Assembly: GCA_965204525.1 (NCBI GenBank)
Contig: OZ241994.1
Coordinates: 4,340,001-4,404,000, forward strand
DNA from: Bin5 sp965204525
GTDB lineage: Bacteria > Chloroflexota > Anaerolineae > Caldilineales > Caldilineaceae
Length of the DNA stretch: 64,000 nt
Direction: 5' to 3'
This document shows, in pieces, positions 18,512 to 27,884 of the stretch (the stretch's first letter is position 1; every line of letters begins with the position of its first letter). The notes beneath the pieces were generated by a model. The model saw nothing but the letters and a program-made list of their open reading frames with translations, searched no databases and had not been told where the DNA came from. A program made the translations under genes and the position numbers.

Positions 18512-19630
18512 CTAGACCGCCGGCAGCCGTTTGAGACCCAGGCCGGTGAGGTTGACGACCACGGTATCCGACGGTTTCAGCTGGGGACGCAAACTCGTCA
18601 GAGCCGCCGCCACCGTGGCGCTGGTCGGCTCGACAAAGAGCCCGCGCTGGGCCAGACGCTCCTGCGCTTCCAGGATCTCCTCATCGTTGACCACGATCGC
18701 CGTACCGCCCGACTGCCGCAAAGCCCACAAGATAGAGCGGTTGCGCACCGGGTTCTCGACCGCGATGCCGTCGGCCAGAATGCTCGGCGCAACCTGGCGG
18801 CGCGGCACGATCTCGCTGTGGCCTTCGTGAAACGCGTCGCAGATCGGCGTAATCGGCTCGGCCTGCACCGCCACCATCCGCGGCAACCTCTCAATGACCC
18901 CGCTGCGGTGCAGATGCTGAAACCCCCGCCACGCACCCAGGAAAAGGCCGCCATAGCCGACCGGGCTCACAAACCAGTCCGGGACCCGCCCCCCAAGCTG
19001 CTCCCAGATCTCCCAGGCATTGGTCATGAAGCCCAGCAGGCAGGCCGGATGCCAGGCATGGGAAGCATACACCACATCAACGCCGGTCTCAGAGGCTTCA
19101 GCGGCTTCCGTCGCCGCCGTACGCGGTCCGCTGACCTCAACCAGCTCGGCCCCATACACCGCAATCTGCGTCTTCTTCGGCTGTGGCGCGTACGCCGGCA
19201 CAAAGATCCGGGCAAACAGGCCCGCCCTAGCCGCGTAGCAGGCAAGGCTGGCGCCCGCATTGCCGCTGGAGTCGTCCATGACCGTTCGAACGCCCTGGCC
19301 CACAAGCCAGTTCACGATCACGCTTACCCCGCGGTCCTTATAGCTGCCTGAAGGCATCAACCCCTCAAATTTCCAGTAGACCCGCTGGCGCCCCCAGTTG
19401 TCCTTGATCAACGGCGTCCACCCCTCCCCCAGCGAAAACAGCTCGCGCCCCTCGGCCACTACCGGCAGCATCGCCAGGTAGCGCCAGTGGCCCGGCTCTC
19501 GATCATCAATCCGGTCCGGGTCAAAGGGAGGCAGGTCGCGATACTCCAACGGTTCGCCGCTGAGAGGGCAACGCAGGGGAGCTTCTTCGGCAGCAACCTG
19601 AAAGCTGCTGCTGGGGCAGTAAGCGATCAA
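18512..19630 (-). CDS. Threonine synthase-like PLP enzyme
   Basis: A 372-aa fold-type II PLP enzyme. The cofactor lysine is K98 in PSGSYKDRG, the phosphate-binding segment is SSGNAGASLACYAA, and GYGG sits later. The length and the N-terminal extension before the catalytic core fit threonine synthase (O-phosphohomoserine to threonine). The N-terminal cysteines (YCPSSS, LRCPLS) are single rather than the CxxC pairs of many family members. The start is TTG 19630, with AAAGGAA upstream on that strand. Other threonine synthase/cysteate synthase-type enzymes share these motifs, so the exact substrate is not proven. Confidence 0.82.
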   Translation of the reverse strand: MIAYCPSSSFQVAAEEAPLRCPLSGEPLEYRDLPPFDPDRIDDREPGHWRYLAMLPVVAEGRELFSLGEGWTPLIKDNWGRQRVYWKFEGLMPSGSYKDRGVSVIVNWLVGQGVRTVMDDSSGNAGASLACYAARAGLFARIFVPAYAPQPKKTQIAVYGAELVEVSGPRTAATEAAEASETGVDVVYASHAWHPACLLGFMTNAWEIWEQLGGRVPDWFVSPVGYGGLFLGAWRGFQHLHRSGVIERLPRMVAVQAEPITPICDAFHEGHSEIVPRRQVAPSILADGIAVENPVRNRSILWALRQSGGTAIVVNDEEILEAQERLAQRGLFVEPTSATVAAALTSLRPQLKPSDTVVVNLTGLGLKRLPAV

Positions 19631-19893
19631 CCGTCGGTTCCTTTCCGGGGGCGGAGTGGAGAAAGTGCGCCCCGTTCAAGCAGGGACGCGTTAACCATTC
19701 TTCACATACTGTTGTAACCGAACTGAGTAGAATGGTCAAGTGGGAAGGCTGTCAGTGCCTCGCCCAACTGCTGCGGAACAACGATAATGTGTTAAAATCG
19801 GACCGTTCCCAAGACAACCCGGAGACCGTGCTCCCACCAATACCCAGAACAGCCCCCACCAGACTGCCAACCACCGAATAGAGAGTCCCCAAG

Positions 19894-21000
19894 ATGAAAA
19901 TCAAACGCATCTCCGCCTATCAGGTCGACCTGCCCTTGCACGAAGGCCGCTACGCCTGGTCCGGGGGCAAATCGGTCTCCGTATTCGACAGCACCATCGT
20001 CCAGGTCGAGACAGACAACGGCCTCGCCGGCCACGGCGAAGTCTGCCCTCTCGGCCCCTTCTATCTGCCCGCCTACGCGGCCGGCGTGCGCACCGGTCTG
20101 GCCGAACTGGCCCCCCACCTCATCGGCCTCGACCCTCGCCAGCTGGCCATCCTCAACGAACAGATGGACCGGGCCCTCAAGGGCCACCCCTACGTCAAAT
20201 CAGGCATCGACATCGCCTGCTGGGACATCCTCGGCCAGGCCGCCGGACAGCCCGTCTGCGTCCTCCTGGGCGGACGCTACGGCGAAGACTTCATCCTCTA
20301 CCGCGCCATCTCCCAGCGCCCCCCGGCCGAAATGGCGGACTCCGTCGCCGCCTACCGCGCCGAAGGCTACCGCCGTTTCCAGCTGAAGGTCGGCTCCGAC
20401 GCCGACACCGACATCGAACGGATCCACGCGGTGGCCGCCGTCCTGGGCCCGGGCGACGTGCTCATCGCCGACGCCAACACCGGCTGGCTCGTCCACGAGG
20501 CCGCCCGCGTCGTACGCGGCGTCCAGGATGTCGATGTCTATATCGAGCAACCCTGCCTCGGCTACGACGCCTGCCTCTCGATCCGCCGCCGCACCTCGCA
20601 CCCCTATATCCTCGACGAAACCATCGACGGCATCGACGCCCTCCTTACAGCGCAGCGCGACGACGCCATGGACGCCGTAAACATCAAGATCAGCAAATTC
20701 GGCGGACTGACCAAGGCCCGGCAGGCGCGCGATCTCTGTGTCTCCCTCGGCATCGCCATGACCATCGAGGACAGCTGGGGCGGCGACATCACAACCGCCG
20801 CCATCGCCCATCTGGCGCACAGCACACCGCCCGAATTCCTCTTTACCGCCACCGATTTCAACAGCTACGTCACCGTCAGCACCGCCGAAGGCGCGCCCCA
20901 GCGCCGCAACGGCCGCATGGCAGCTTCCACCGCCCCCGGTCTCGGCATCAGCCCGCGCTGGCCGGCGCTGGGCGACCCCGTGCTGGTGATCGACTCTTAG
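19894..21000 (+). CDS. Enolase-superfamily enzyme, possibly cis-3-hydroxyproline dehydratase-like
   Basis: A 368-aa mandelate racemase/muconate lactonizing-type protein. It has an N-terminal capping domain followed by a TIM barrel with metal ligands Asp (LIADANTGW), Glu (YIEQPC) and Asp/Glu (ILDETID). Base residues are Lys in RFQLKVG, where the usual KxK is QLK, and Lys in VNIKISKFGG on the opposite face. The QLK form and the GWLVHEA segment recall the cis-3-hydroxy-L-proline dehydratase/hydroxyproline epimerase branch, but I assign this only tentatively. It lies alone after a 263-bp gap; TTAAAAT at 19792-19798 could be its -10. Confidence 0.8.
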   Translation: MKIKRISAYQVDLPLHEGRYAWSGGKSVSVFDSTIVQVETDNGLAGHGEVCPLGPFYLPAYAAGVRTGLAELAPHLIGLDPRQLAILNEQMDRALKGHPYVKSGIDIACWDILGQAAGQPVCVLLGGRYGEDFILYRAISQRPPAEMADSVAAYRAEGYRRFQLKVGSDADTDIERIHAVAAVLGPGDVLIADANTGWLVHEAARVVRGVQDVDVYIEQPCLGYDACLSIRRRTSHPYILDETIDGIDALLTAQRDDAMDAVNIKISKFGGLTKARQARDLCVSLGIAMTIEDSWGGDITTAAIAHLAHSTPPEFLFTATDFNSYVTVSTAEGAPQRRNGRMAASTAPGLGISPRWPALGDPVLVIDS

Positions 21001-21103
21001 TTTTCTACAGTTAATTGCATCTGCCAAGTCCCTATTCGCAGCGGGCCCAGCTGTCCCCAATCCGAATGGCAAAGTCCAAGTGCGCATACAAACTCTCTCT
21101 GAT

Positions 21104-21133
21104 TTGTAATATCGCTGCCAGAAAGCATATAAT
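21104..21133 (+). promoter_or_regulatory. Candidate sigma-70 promoter of the catabolic/ABC operon
   Basis: TTGTAA at 21104-21109 and TATAAT at 21128-21133 with an 18-bp spacer. It lies in the 364-bp gap 21001-21364, about 230 bp before the TTG start of the next gene. No gene is convincing in that gap; the reverse-strand frames there lack a good start or recognisable composition. Confidence 0.6.
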
Positions 21134-21364
21134 TCGCCCGCAACGAATGGACTGAGCTTCCCCCCTCATCGCCAGCGCAATACCTTCGCCCCTTTCGATC
21201 TGGGGCGCACTCAGAGAAACCGGATCCATCTCTTGCCCTTCCATCGGCAAGCTGGACTCTCTTCCGCTCTTGCCATCCGGGAAGGTCAATGCGCCTCTGT
21301 CTGTCAGCAGCGAAGCCCGCTCTTCCTTTGACGACTCGAGTCAACAACCCAGGACGAAGTACCT

Positions 21365-23452
21365 TTGTCAACCGAAACACGGAGCAATGGCGCTCATCAG
21401 ACCAATTCCGAAACCGTTTCCCCTGTCTCCGACCCTCCCGACAACTCTGCGAAGTTGGCTGCCCGCGTCCAGCTCTTCGAGTCCTTCTTCGAACAGCTGT
21501 ACGTCGAGAAAGACGTCTACGCCCACGAAGACAAAATCGTCGTGAAATGGCCCCGAAAGTTCGAGGCGCCCGCCGATTACAATTTCCGCCTGCAACTGTC
21601 CAGCGGCCGCATCTACGCTGAATCCGAGGGCAGGGAAGGCGACAACGGCGACCGCACGCTGACTTCGGCCGTCTCGATTCCCGACGGGGAATACGAGCTG
21701 ATCCTGATGCCGTCTCCCAGCGAGTACTATATCCGCGGCGTTCGCGTCCAACGCAGAATCCCGCTGTCGGTCGTGCGGTCGGACTACCGGACCGCCCCCT
21801 ACGGCGGCTATGTCGAGCGTCAAATCGAACTTCTGCGCCACGCCGTTACCGGGGACGACGGTCTCTATTCCGAGATCGCCAAGATGACCCTGGGATGGTG
21901 GAACCGGATCAACGCAAGGAAGCTCGGCGCCGCCGTCAACGCGGTCGCGGGTTACGAAGAGGATCACCTTGCCCGCCTGATCGCGCTCCTGGGCATGGTC
22001 AGCCGCCACCGCGAAAACGACGAATTCCCCACTGAAGTCCGAGAAGAACTCGACGACTGCATTACCGGTTTCGCCTACCACCGGCAGGACTATGCAGAGA
22101 AAACAGGCAAAGCCGCCGGCGACACCGAAAGCCTCCTGCTCGCCGCCAGTGAGCTCCTGGCCGGGCAACTCTATCCTGACCGCCCGTTTTCGTACAGCCG
22201 GCAGACCGGGCAATGGCACCGCCAGCGCGCCGAAGATGCAGTTCTGCCCTGGCTCCAGCGCGCCGCGACCGCCGGTTTCGCCGACCCGTCAAGCCACAGC
22301 CTGGCCCAGCTGCTGACCGCCCTCTCCCACCTCATCGATCTGGCCGATTCGCAAGAGATCTGGGATCTGGCCGCAGTCGTGATCGATAAAGTCCTGGTGA
22401 CCCTGGCGTTGGACTCCTTCCAGGGCGTTTACGGTGCCAGCCAGATTGCGGCAGAAAACGGAGGCGTCGTCCCGAACGGACATGTGTCGCCACTGGCCGG
22501 CGTTGCCCGCCTGATGTGGGGCATCGGCGCCTGGAACCGGCATCTGGCCGCGCCGGTAAGCCTCTGCTGTTGCCAGGGGTATCAACTGCCGCCCGTCATC
22601 GCCGCGCTGGCAACCGAACCAACCCCCGCCCCCATGTGGGCCAGCCAGCGCCACGCCATCGGGGCAGCGTGTGAAGAGGAGCGGAAGGCCGGCGAAGACC
22701 ATCTACCCCGGACGCTCCACAAAGCGAGCTACAGGACGCCCGACTATCTGCTCAGCAGCGCGCAGGACTTCCAACCCGGTCGGCCCAGCCAGGGCGGGCA
22801 GAGCTGGCTGGCGACCCTGGACGCAGACGCGATCGTTTTCGTCAACCATCCCGGCGCAGATGCCCTCGAGCAACATGCCAACGGGGGCGACTACTGGCGC
22901 AGCGGGCTGCTGCCCCGCGTCGCCCAGCACCGCGATCTCCTGATCGCGCTCTACGCCCTGCCCGAGACAGATCCCTTTGGCTTCACCCGCGCCTATTTCC
23001 CCACCTTCGCCTTCGACGAGCACCAGGTAGGCAAAGAGTGGGCCTTCGCCGCCAAGGGAGACGCCTACATCGCCCTCGGCTGCTCACAACCCATCGAGCT
23101 TGTCCAGGACGGTCCCGCCGCCCTCCGCGAACTGCGGGCAACCGGGCACAACGCCGCCTGGCTATGCCAGATGGGCCGCAAAGCCGACTATGGCTCCTTT
23201 GCCGACTTCCGCAAACGGGTCCTCGCAGCCCGCTTCGACTGTGACAGCCTTGCCATTTCCTATCGCCCTTTGCAGGGTGATATGGTAACTTTCGACTGGA
23301 ACGGACCGCTCCTGGTCAACGGCGAAGCGCAACCGTTGCATAGCGCCAACCATTACGAGGGCCCGAACTGCGTGACAGACGGCTGGCCGGCTACACAGAT
23401 GGTCGTCGTCCATGGCGACCAGGCTATACAACTCAGTTTTGCCGATGGTTAA
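21365..23452 (+). CDS. Large protein of unknown function, 695 aa, at head of an ABC-importer operon
   Basis: I do not recognise a named family. The first ~120 residues look like a beta-rich domain (DKIVVKWPRKFEAPADYNF, then SIPDGEYELILMPSPSEYYI). The middle is helical with many Trp/Tyr/Ala, as in alpha/alpha-barrel glycosidases or lyases, including SLCCCQGYQLPPVI near 400. The C-terminal third is beta-rich (GDMVTFDWNGPLLVNGEAQP), recalling heparinase-type or GH-like two-domain enzymes. No signal peptide is visible, so it is probably cytoplasmic. The start is TTG 21365; no in-frame ATG lies nearby. It is 45 bp upstream of the solute-binding protein gene. A polysaccharide lyase or hydrolase acting on the imported substrate is a guess. 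Confidence 0.7.
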   Translation: MSTETRSNGAHQTNSETVSPVSDPPDNSAKLAARVQLFESFFEQLYVEKDVYAHEDKIVVKWPRKFEAPADYNFRLQLSSGRIYAESEGREGDNGDRTLTSAVSIPDGEYELILMPSPSEYYIRGVRVQRRIPLSVVRSDYRTAPYGGYVERQIELLRHAVTGDDGLYSEIAKMTLGWWNRINARKLGAAVNAVAGYEEDHLARLIALLGMVSRHRENDEFPTEVREELDDCITGFAYHRQDYAEKTGKAAGDTESLLLAASELLAGQLYPDRPFSYSRQTGQWHRQRAEDAVLPWLQRAATAGFADPSSHSLAQLLTALSHLIDLADSQEIWDLAAVVIDKVLVTLALDSFQGVYGASQIAAENGGVVPNGHVSPLAGVARLMWGIGAWNRHLAAPVSLCCCQGYQLPPVIAALATEPTPAPMWASQRHAIGAACEEERKAGEDHLPRTLHKASYRTPDYLLSSAQDFQPGRPSQGGQSWLATLDADAIVFVNHPGADALEQHANGGDYWRSGLLPRVAQHRDLLIALYALPETDPFGFTRAYFPTFAFDEHQVGKEWAFAAKGDAYIALGCSQPIELVQDGPAALRELRATGHNAAWLCQMGRKADYGSFADFRKRVLAARFDCDSLAISYRPLQGDMVTFDWNGPLLVNGEAQPLHSANHYEGPNCVTDGWPATQMVVVHGDQAIQLSFADG

Positions 23453-23497
23453 CGCCATCATCAACAAAATTTCACAGTTTCAATCCAGGAGGAAAGC

Positions 23498-25543
23498 ATG
23501 ACCCAACGAAAGATGCATCGTCGCCGCTTCCTGCAGCTGTCGGGAGCAACAACCGCGGCCGTCGTCCTGGCTGCCTGCGGCGGCCCGGAACCGGAAGTGA
23601 TCACCGAGGAGCCTGCCGTCGAACCGGCGGCCGAGGAAGAGCCGGCCAAAGAGGTCGTGATGGAAGAGGCCGAGGCGCCCTCCCAGTACTCGGAGTCACC
23701 GCGCCTGGCCGAGATGGTCGCCAATGGTGACCTGCCCCCCGTCACCGAGCGCCTGCCGGTCTCGCCCCTTGTCCTGCCGCGCGAATCGATCGGCGAGTAC
23801 GGCGGCCTGGTCCGCCAGATTCACCTCGACCCGTCCAGCTTCGTCAGCCAGTACGGTTGGTTTGCCGAACGTATGCTGACCTATTCTGATCAGGACCTCA
23901 AGACCATCATCCCCAACCTCTTCGCCAGCTGGGAAGTCAGCGACGACGCCACCCACTACACCTTCCATCTGCATGAGGGTATGAAGTGGTCCGACGGCGA
24001 GCTCGTGACCACCGGCGACGTCGATTTCTGGTGGAACTCGATCGCCACCCATCCCGACGTCGCTTCCAGCGTCTGGTGGGTCTACCGCCACGGCGGCGAG
24101 AACATGGTCGTCGACATTCACGACGACTACAGCTTCTCCGTCACCTTTGCCGCCCCGTTCGGCAACTTCCCCGCCTACCTCACGCGCCGCATCCAGGGCG
24201 ACTTCCTGCTGCCCAGCCACTACCTCAAGCAGTTCCACGGCGACTTCGCCGACGAGGACGACCTGGCCGCCATGCTCGAAGAGTCCGAGTATGAGACCTG
24301 GGTGCAGCTCCTCAGCAACAAGCGCAGTGGCCGCAGCATCTGGGGCACGCGCCCCAACTCCCCCGAGTATCCCATGCTCTCGGGCTGGATCGTAGACCAG
24401 GAGCCGCAGCAGGGCCTCGTGCTCATGAAGAGGAACCCCTACTACTGGAAGGTCGATACCTCGGGCCAGCAGCTGCCCTATGTTGAAGACCTGCGCATGG
24501 ACTTCGTGGCCAACCACGAGATCGCCACGCAGAAGACGATCCAGGGCGAGCTCGACTATGTCGGACCGCATGATGTCTCGATTGCCCGTTATCCCCTCTA
24601 CAAGGAAAACGAGCCGACTCAGCACTACCAGGTGATGGACTATGTAAGCTGCATGACCGACCGCTACACGCTCTATCCCTGCCACACGCTGACCGAAGAC
24701 CTCGTGCTGCGTGACATCGTGCAGCACCCCAATTTCGTCAAAGCGCTGAACGTCGCAATCGACCGCGAGGAGATCAACCAGAATCTCTTCTTCGGCCTTG
24801 CCAAGATGGGCCAGCTGGCGCCGATGCCCAACTCGCAGTATTACGAACCGAAATATGCCGAAAACTGGTCCCAGTACGACCCCGACATGGCCAACCAGTT
24901 GCTGGACGACATGGGGCTGACGGAGCGCAACGGCGACGGCTTCCGCCTGCGCCCTGACGGCGAAGTGCTCAAGTTCAACATCGAGCACGCCGGGCCGCGT
25001 GTCGGCGTCGCCACCCACGAGTTCACCGAGATCGTCGTTACCTTCTGGCGCGAGGTCGGTATCGAAGCCTCCACCAAAGAGATCCAGATCTCGCTCTACA
25101 ACGAGCGCTGGAGCCAGGGCCTGATTCACTGCGGCTGCTGGCACGCAGACCGCTGCACCGATACGTTGCTGCCGGTCGAAATGCGCTGGTTCATCCCCAC
25201 CAACATCGGCCAGGGCGGCCCTGCTCCCGAGTGGGGGCGCTGGTTCAGGAGCGACGGCCAGGACGGCGAAGAGCCGCCGGCCGCGATCCAGACCCTTTAC
25301 GACCATTACAACACGATGAATACCGTGATTGATGATGCCGAGCGCGTGGCTGCCGGTAAGAAGATCTTCGACTGGCTTGCCGATAACCCGCTGGCCGTCG
25401 GCTCCGTTTCCGAGAGCCCGGCGCCGCTCATCTTCCCCAAGACGATGCGCAACCTGCCGGCCGCAGGTAAACCCGTCGGCTGGGATACCTACGGCATCTC
25501 GACCTACCATCCCGAAGCCTTCTACTACGAAGGCGGCGCGTAA
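23498..25543 (+). CDS. Family 5 ABC solute-binding lipoprotein (importer A)
   Basis: A 681-aa extracytoplasmic binding protein. The N-terminus has a twin-arginine motif RRRFLQLSG and a lipobox LAACGG, so it is probably exported folded by Tat and lipid-anchored, followed by a Glu/Pro/Ala linker. SBP_bac_5 features include TYTFHLHEGMKWSDGELVT near 155, VKALNVAIDREEINQNLFFG near 415, and a WxxDRCTD segment late in the protein. GAGGAAAG lies just upstream of the ATG. Families of this size usually bind peptides or oligosaccharides; the adjacent enolase-superfamily and isomerase genes favour a sugar-derived substrate. Confidence 0.9.
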   Translation: MTQRKMHRRRFLQLSGATTAAVVLAACGGPEPEVITEEPAVEPAAEEEPAKEVVMEEAEAPSQYSESPRLAEMVANGDLPPVTERLPVSPLVLPRESIGEYGGLVRQIHLDPSSFVSQYGWFAERMLTYSDQDLKTIIPNLFASWEVSDDATHYTFHLHEGMKWSDGELVTTGDVDFWWNSIATHPDVASSVWWVYRHGGENMVVDIHDDYSFSVTFAAPFGNFPAYLTRRIQGDFLLPSHYLKQFHGDFADEDDLAAMLEESEYETWVQLLSNKRSGRSIWGTRPNSPEYPMLSGWIVDQEPQQGLVLMKRNPYYWKVDTSGQQLPYVEDLRMDFVANHEIATQKTIQGELDYVGPHDVSIARYPLYKENEPTQHYQVMDYVSCMTDRYTLYPCHTLTEDLVLRDIVQHPNFVKALNVAIDREEINQNLFFGLAKMGQLAPMPNSQYYEPKYAENWSQYDPDMANQLLDDMGLTERNGDGFRLRPDGEVLKFNIEHAGPRVGVATHEFTEIVVTFWREVGIEASTKEIQISLYNERWSQGLIHCGCWHADRCTDTLLPVEMRWFIPTNIGQGGPAPEWGRWFRSDGQDGEEPPAAIQTLYDHYNTMNTVIDDAERVAAGKKIFDWLADNPLAVGSVSESPAPLIFPKTMRNLPAAGKPVGWDTYGISTYHPEAFYYEGGA

Positions 25544-25548
25544 ACTGC

Positions 25549-25610
25549 GAGGAGAGAGGAGAGAGAAGTGAGGAGTGAGAGGTTACACTCTCCTCTTCAC
25601 TCTCTCCTCT
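25549..25610 (+). repeat. Purine/pyrimidine hairpin between binding-protein and permease genes
   Basis: A GAGGAGAGAG-type arm of about 29 nt is followed by a loop near GTTACA and a CTCTCCTCTTCACTCTCTCC arm, an imperfect inverted repeat. It occupies most of the 80-bp gap. There is no T-tract, so it resembles an mRNA-stabilising element more than a terminator. A similar element sits in the same place in importer C. Confidence 0.7.
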
Positions 25611-25623
25611 TAGGGGGTTCCCT

Positions 25624-26625
25624 ATGACTGTCTACATTATCCAGCGCGTTATGCGCATGATCCCGCTGCTTTTTCTGCTCTCGCTGATCGCCTTTCTGAT
25701 CATTCAGCTCCCTCCGGGCGACTATCTGACAGAGCACATTAACGCGTTGCGGGCATCGGGCCGCGATGTAGACGAGGCCGAGGTCGAGCGTCTCATGAAA
25801 CAGTACGCCCTCGACCGGCCCATGCACATCCAATACCTGACCTGGATCCAGAACATCCTCCTGAAAGGTTCATTTGGTCAGTCTTTCCAGTGGGGCAGAC
25901 CGGTCAATGAGGTCATCGGCGACAAGATGGCGCTTACCTTCCTTTTGGCCATCCTTACCACCATCTTCGTCTGGACCATCTCTGTCCCCATCGGCATCTA
26001 CGTGTCGGTACGGCAGTACACCTTCACCGACTACCTCTTCACCATGATCGGTTTCGTCGGTCTGGCCGTACCCGGCTTCCTGTTGGCGATGGTCGTCATG
26101 TACTTCTCCTTCGCCTGGTTTGGCCTCAAAGTGGGAGGACTTTTCTCTCCGGCTTTCGAGCTCGAACCCTGGAGCATCGCCAAGTTCCAGAATATGCTCA
26201 CCCGCATCTGGGTGCCCGTCCTGATCCTGGGAATCGGCGGCACCGCACACATCATTCGCATTATGCGGGCGACCATGCTCGACGAGCTGCGCAAACAGTA
26301 CGTCACCGTGGCCCGCTCCAAAGGGCTGTCCGAGTTCGCCGTCCTCATGAACTATCCCGTACGCATCGCCATCAACCCCCTGATCAGCTCCCTCGGCTTT
26401 CTGCTGCCGTGGATCATCTCCGGGGGCACCGTTGTCGAGATCGTGCTCAACCTGCCCACCGCGGCAGTCGTTCTCTATCGCGCCCTGCTCTCGCAGGACA
26501 TGTTCCTGGCCGGCAGCTTCATCCTCCTGGTCGGAACCCTCGCACTCGTCGGCAGCCTCCTGGCCGATATCGCCCTGGCAGCCGTCGACCCGCGCATCCG
26601 GTTTGGCAGCGTGGAGGAGATGTAA
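25624..26625 (+). CDS. ABC importer permease, DppB/OppB type (importer A)
   Basis: A 333-aa inner-membrane subunit. The N-terminus YIIQRVMRMIPLLFLLSLIAFLI is the first membrane helix. It then has the family segment QYALDRPMHIQYLTWIQNIL and a binding-protein-dependent transport domain with the EAA-like loop YVTVARSKGLSEFAVLMNYP that docks the ATPase. About six membrane segments. It is 8 bp upstream of the second permease gene, so the two form one unit. Confidence 0.93.
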   Translation: MTVYIIQRVMRMIPLLFLLSLIAFLIIQLPPGDYLTEHINALRASGRDVDEAEVERLMKQYALDRPMHIQYLTWIQNILLKGSFGQSFQWGRPVNEVIGDKMALTFLLAILTTIFVWTISVPIGIYVSVRQYTFTDYLFTMIGFVGLAVPGFLLAMVVMYFSFAWFGLKVGGLFSPAFELEPWSIAKFQNMLTRIWVPVLILGIGGTAHIIRIMRATMLDELRKQYVTVARSKGLSEFAVLMNYPVRIAINPLISSLGFLLPWIISGGTVVEIVLNLPTAAVVLYRALLSQDMFLAGSFILLVGTLALVGSLLADIALAAVDPRIRFGSVEEM

Positions 26626-26633
26626 CTGAGACC

Positions 26634-27815
26634 ATGACTTCAATCGTCGCCAACATCCTGAGGCTGATCAACCCGCGCCAACGCTCAGTTGAGACGGCGC
26701 CAAGCCCGGCCACCACCTTTACAGAGTCGGAAGACTTCTACCGCGCCGGGCAGTGGCAGCTGGTATGGTGGAAATTCCGCCGCCATCGCCTGGCCAAGTT
26801 CGCAATGTGGGTGCTCGCTTTCTTCTATGTCGTCGTTCTCTTCGCCGAATTTATCGCGCCCCACGCGCCCTTGACCCGCTACAAGGACCTCGCCTCCGCG
26901 CCGCCCACCAGGATCCGCCTCTTCGAAGTCGTCAGCAGGAGCTACCGCAGCCCCTTCATCTACACGATCGTGCGCGGGCGTGATCCCGTGACCGCGCGCC
27001 CGATCTACAAGGCCAACGCCGCCGAGCCAAACACCATCAGGCTCTTCGTGCGCGGCGATTCCTACAAGATGTGGGGTCTGATCGAGTCGGATCTGCACCT
27101 CTTCGGCACCGAGTACGAGACAATGCCGCTCTTCATCTTCGGCACCGACCGCATCGGCCGCGATATCTTCTCCCGCATCATCTATGGCGGCCGCATCTCT
27201 CTGACCATCGGCCTGATCGGCGTCGCCCTCACCGCCATCTTTGGTGTGCTCCTGGGCGGCATTTCCGGCTACTTCGGCGGCGCCGTCGATGAAATCATCC
27301 AGCGCCTCATCGACATATTCTACGCCCTGCCTACCATCCCCCTCTGGATGTCGCTCGCAGCCGCCCTGCCCCAGGACTGGCCCAACCTGCGCCTCTATTT
27401 TGCCATCACCATCATTCTCTCGATCCTCAATTGGACGCGGCTGGCCCGCATCGTGCGCGGTAAAATTCTCAGCCTGCGCGAAGAGGATTTCGTCATGGCC
27501 GCGCGGCTCGACGGCGAAAACCAGTGGACGATCATCACCCGTTACCTGCTCCCCGGCTTCACCAGCTTTATCATCGTCGAGCTCACCATCGCCATCCCGT
27601 TCATGATTCTGGGCGAAACCGCGTTGAGCTTCCTCGGAATCGGTCTGCAGCCGCCTACCATCAGCTGGGGCGTCATGCTCCAGGACGCGCAGGACATCAT
27701 GTCCGTAGCGCAGACGCCCTGGACGCTCTGGCCGGTTATCTTTGTCGTGATTGCAGTTCTCATGTTCAACTTCCTGGGCGATGGCATGCGCGACGCAGCC
27801 GACCCGTACCATTAA
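26634..27815 (+). CDS. ABC importer permease, DppC/OppC type (importer A)
   Basis: A 393-aa inner-membrane subunit. ATG 26634 is used because longer frames overlap the preceding gene extensively. One membrane helix near residue 55 (FAMWVLAFFYVVVLFAEFIA) is followed by a periplasmic insertion of about 90 residues (HAPLTRYKDL to ESDLHLFG). The transport domain follows (FGTDRIGRDIFSRIIYGGRI) with the EAA loop DFVMAARLDGENQWTIITRY and GETALSFLGIGLQPPTISWG. The insertion is of the kind seen in long OppC relatives. Confidence 0.92.
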   Translation: MTSIVANILRLINPRQRSVETAPSPATTFTESEDFYRAGQWQLVWWKFRRHRLAKFAMWVLAFFYVVVLFAEFIAPHAPLTRYKDLASAPPTRIRLFEVVSRSYRSPFIYTIVRGRDPVTARPIYKANAAEPNTIRLFVRGDSYKMWGLIESDLHLFGTEYETMPLFIFGTDRIGRDIFSRIIYGGRISLTIGLIGVALTAIFGVLLGGISGYFGGAVDEIIQRLIDIFYALPTIPLWMSLAAALPQDWPNLRLYFAITIILSILNWTRLARIVRGKILSLREEDFVMAARLDGENQWTIITRYLLPGFTSFIIVELTIAIPFMILGETALSFLGIGLQPPTISWGVMLQDAQDIMSVAQTPWTLWPVIFVVIAVLMFNFLGDGMRDAADPYH

Positions 27816-27884
27816 ATCGCCGCAGGTTTTTAGCGGCCATTTCAGCCACTGACTTCAGGCCGGCAACGACTGGGATTACACCTT

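Noticed and set aside
18425..19351. 308-aa forward ORF opposite rnc and the threonine-synthase-like gene
   Set aside because: Arg/His/Pro-rich shadow of two well-supported reverse genes.
20997..21380. Reverse ORFs in the gap before the 695-aa gene
   Set aside because: Composition is not protein-like throughout, there is no good start or ribosome site, and the gap holds a plausible forward promoter.
23696..25510. 604-aa reverse ORF
   Set aside because: Antisense shadow of the solute-binding protein gene in GC-rich DNA with C-ending codons. It has no ribosome site or recognisable domain. The same applies to long reverse frames at 3708-4952, 30627-32450, 37526-38608, 38806-39975 and 49523-51997.
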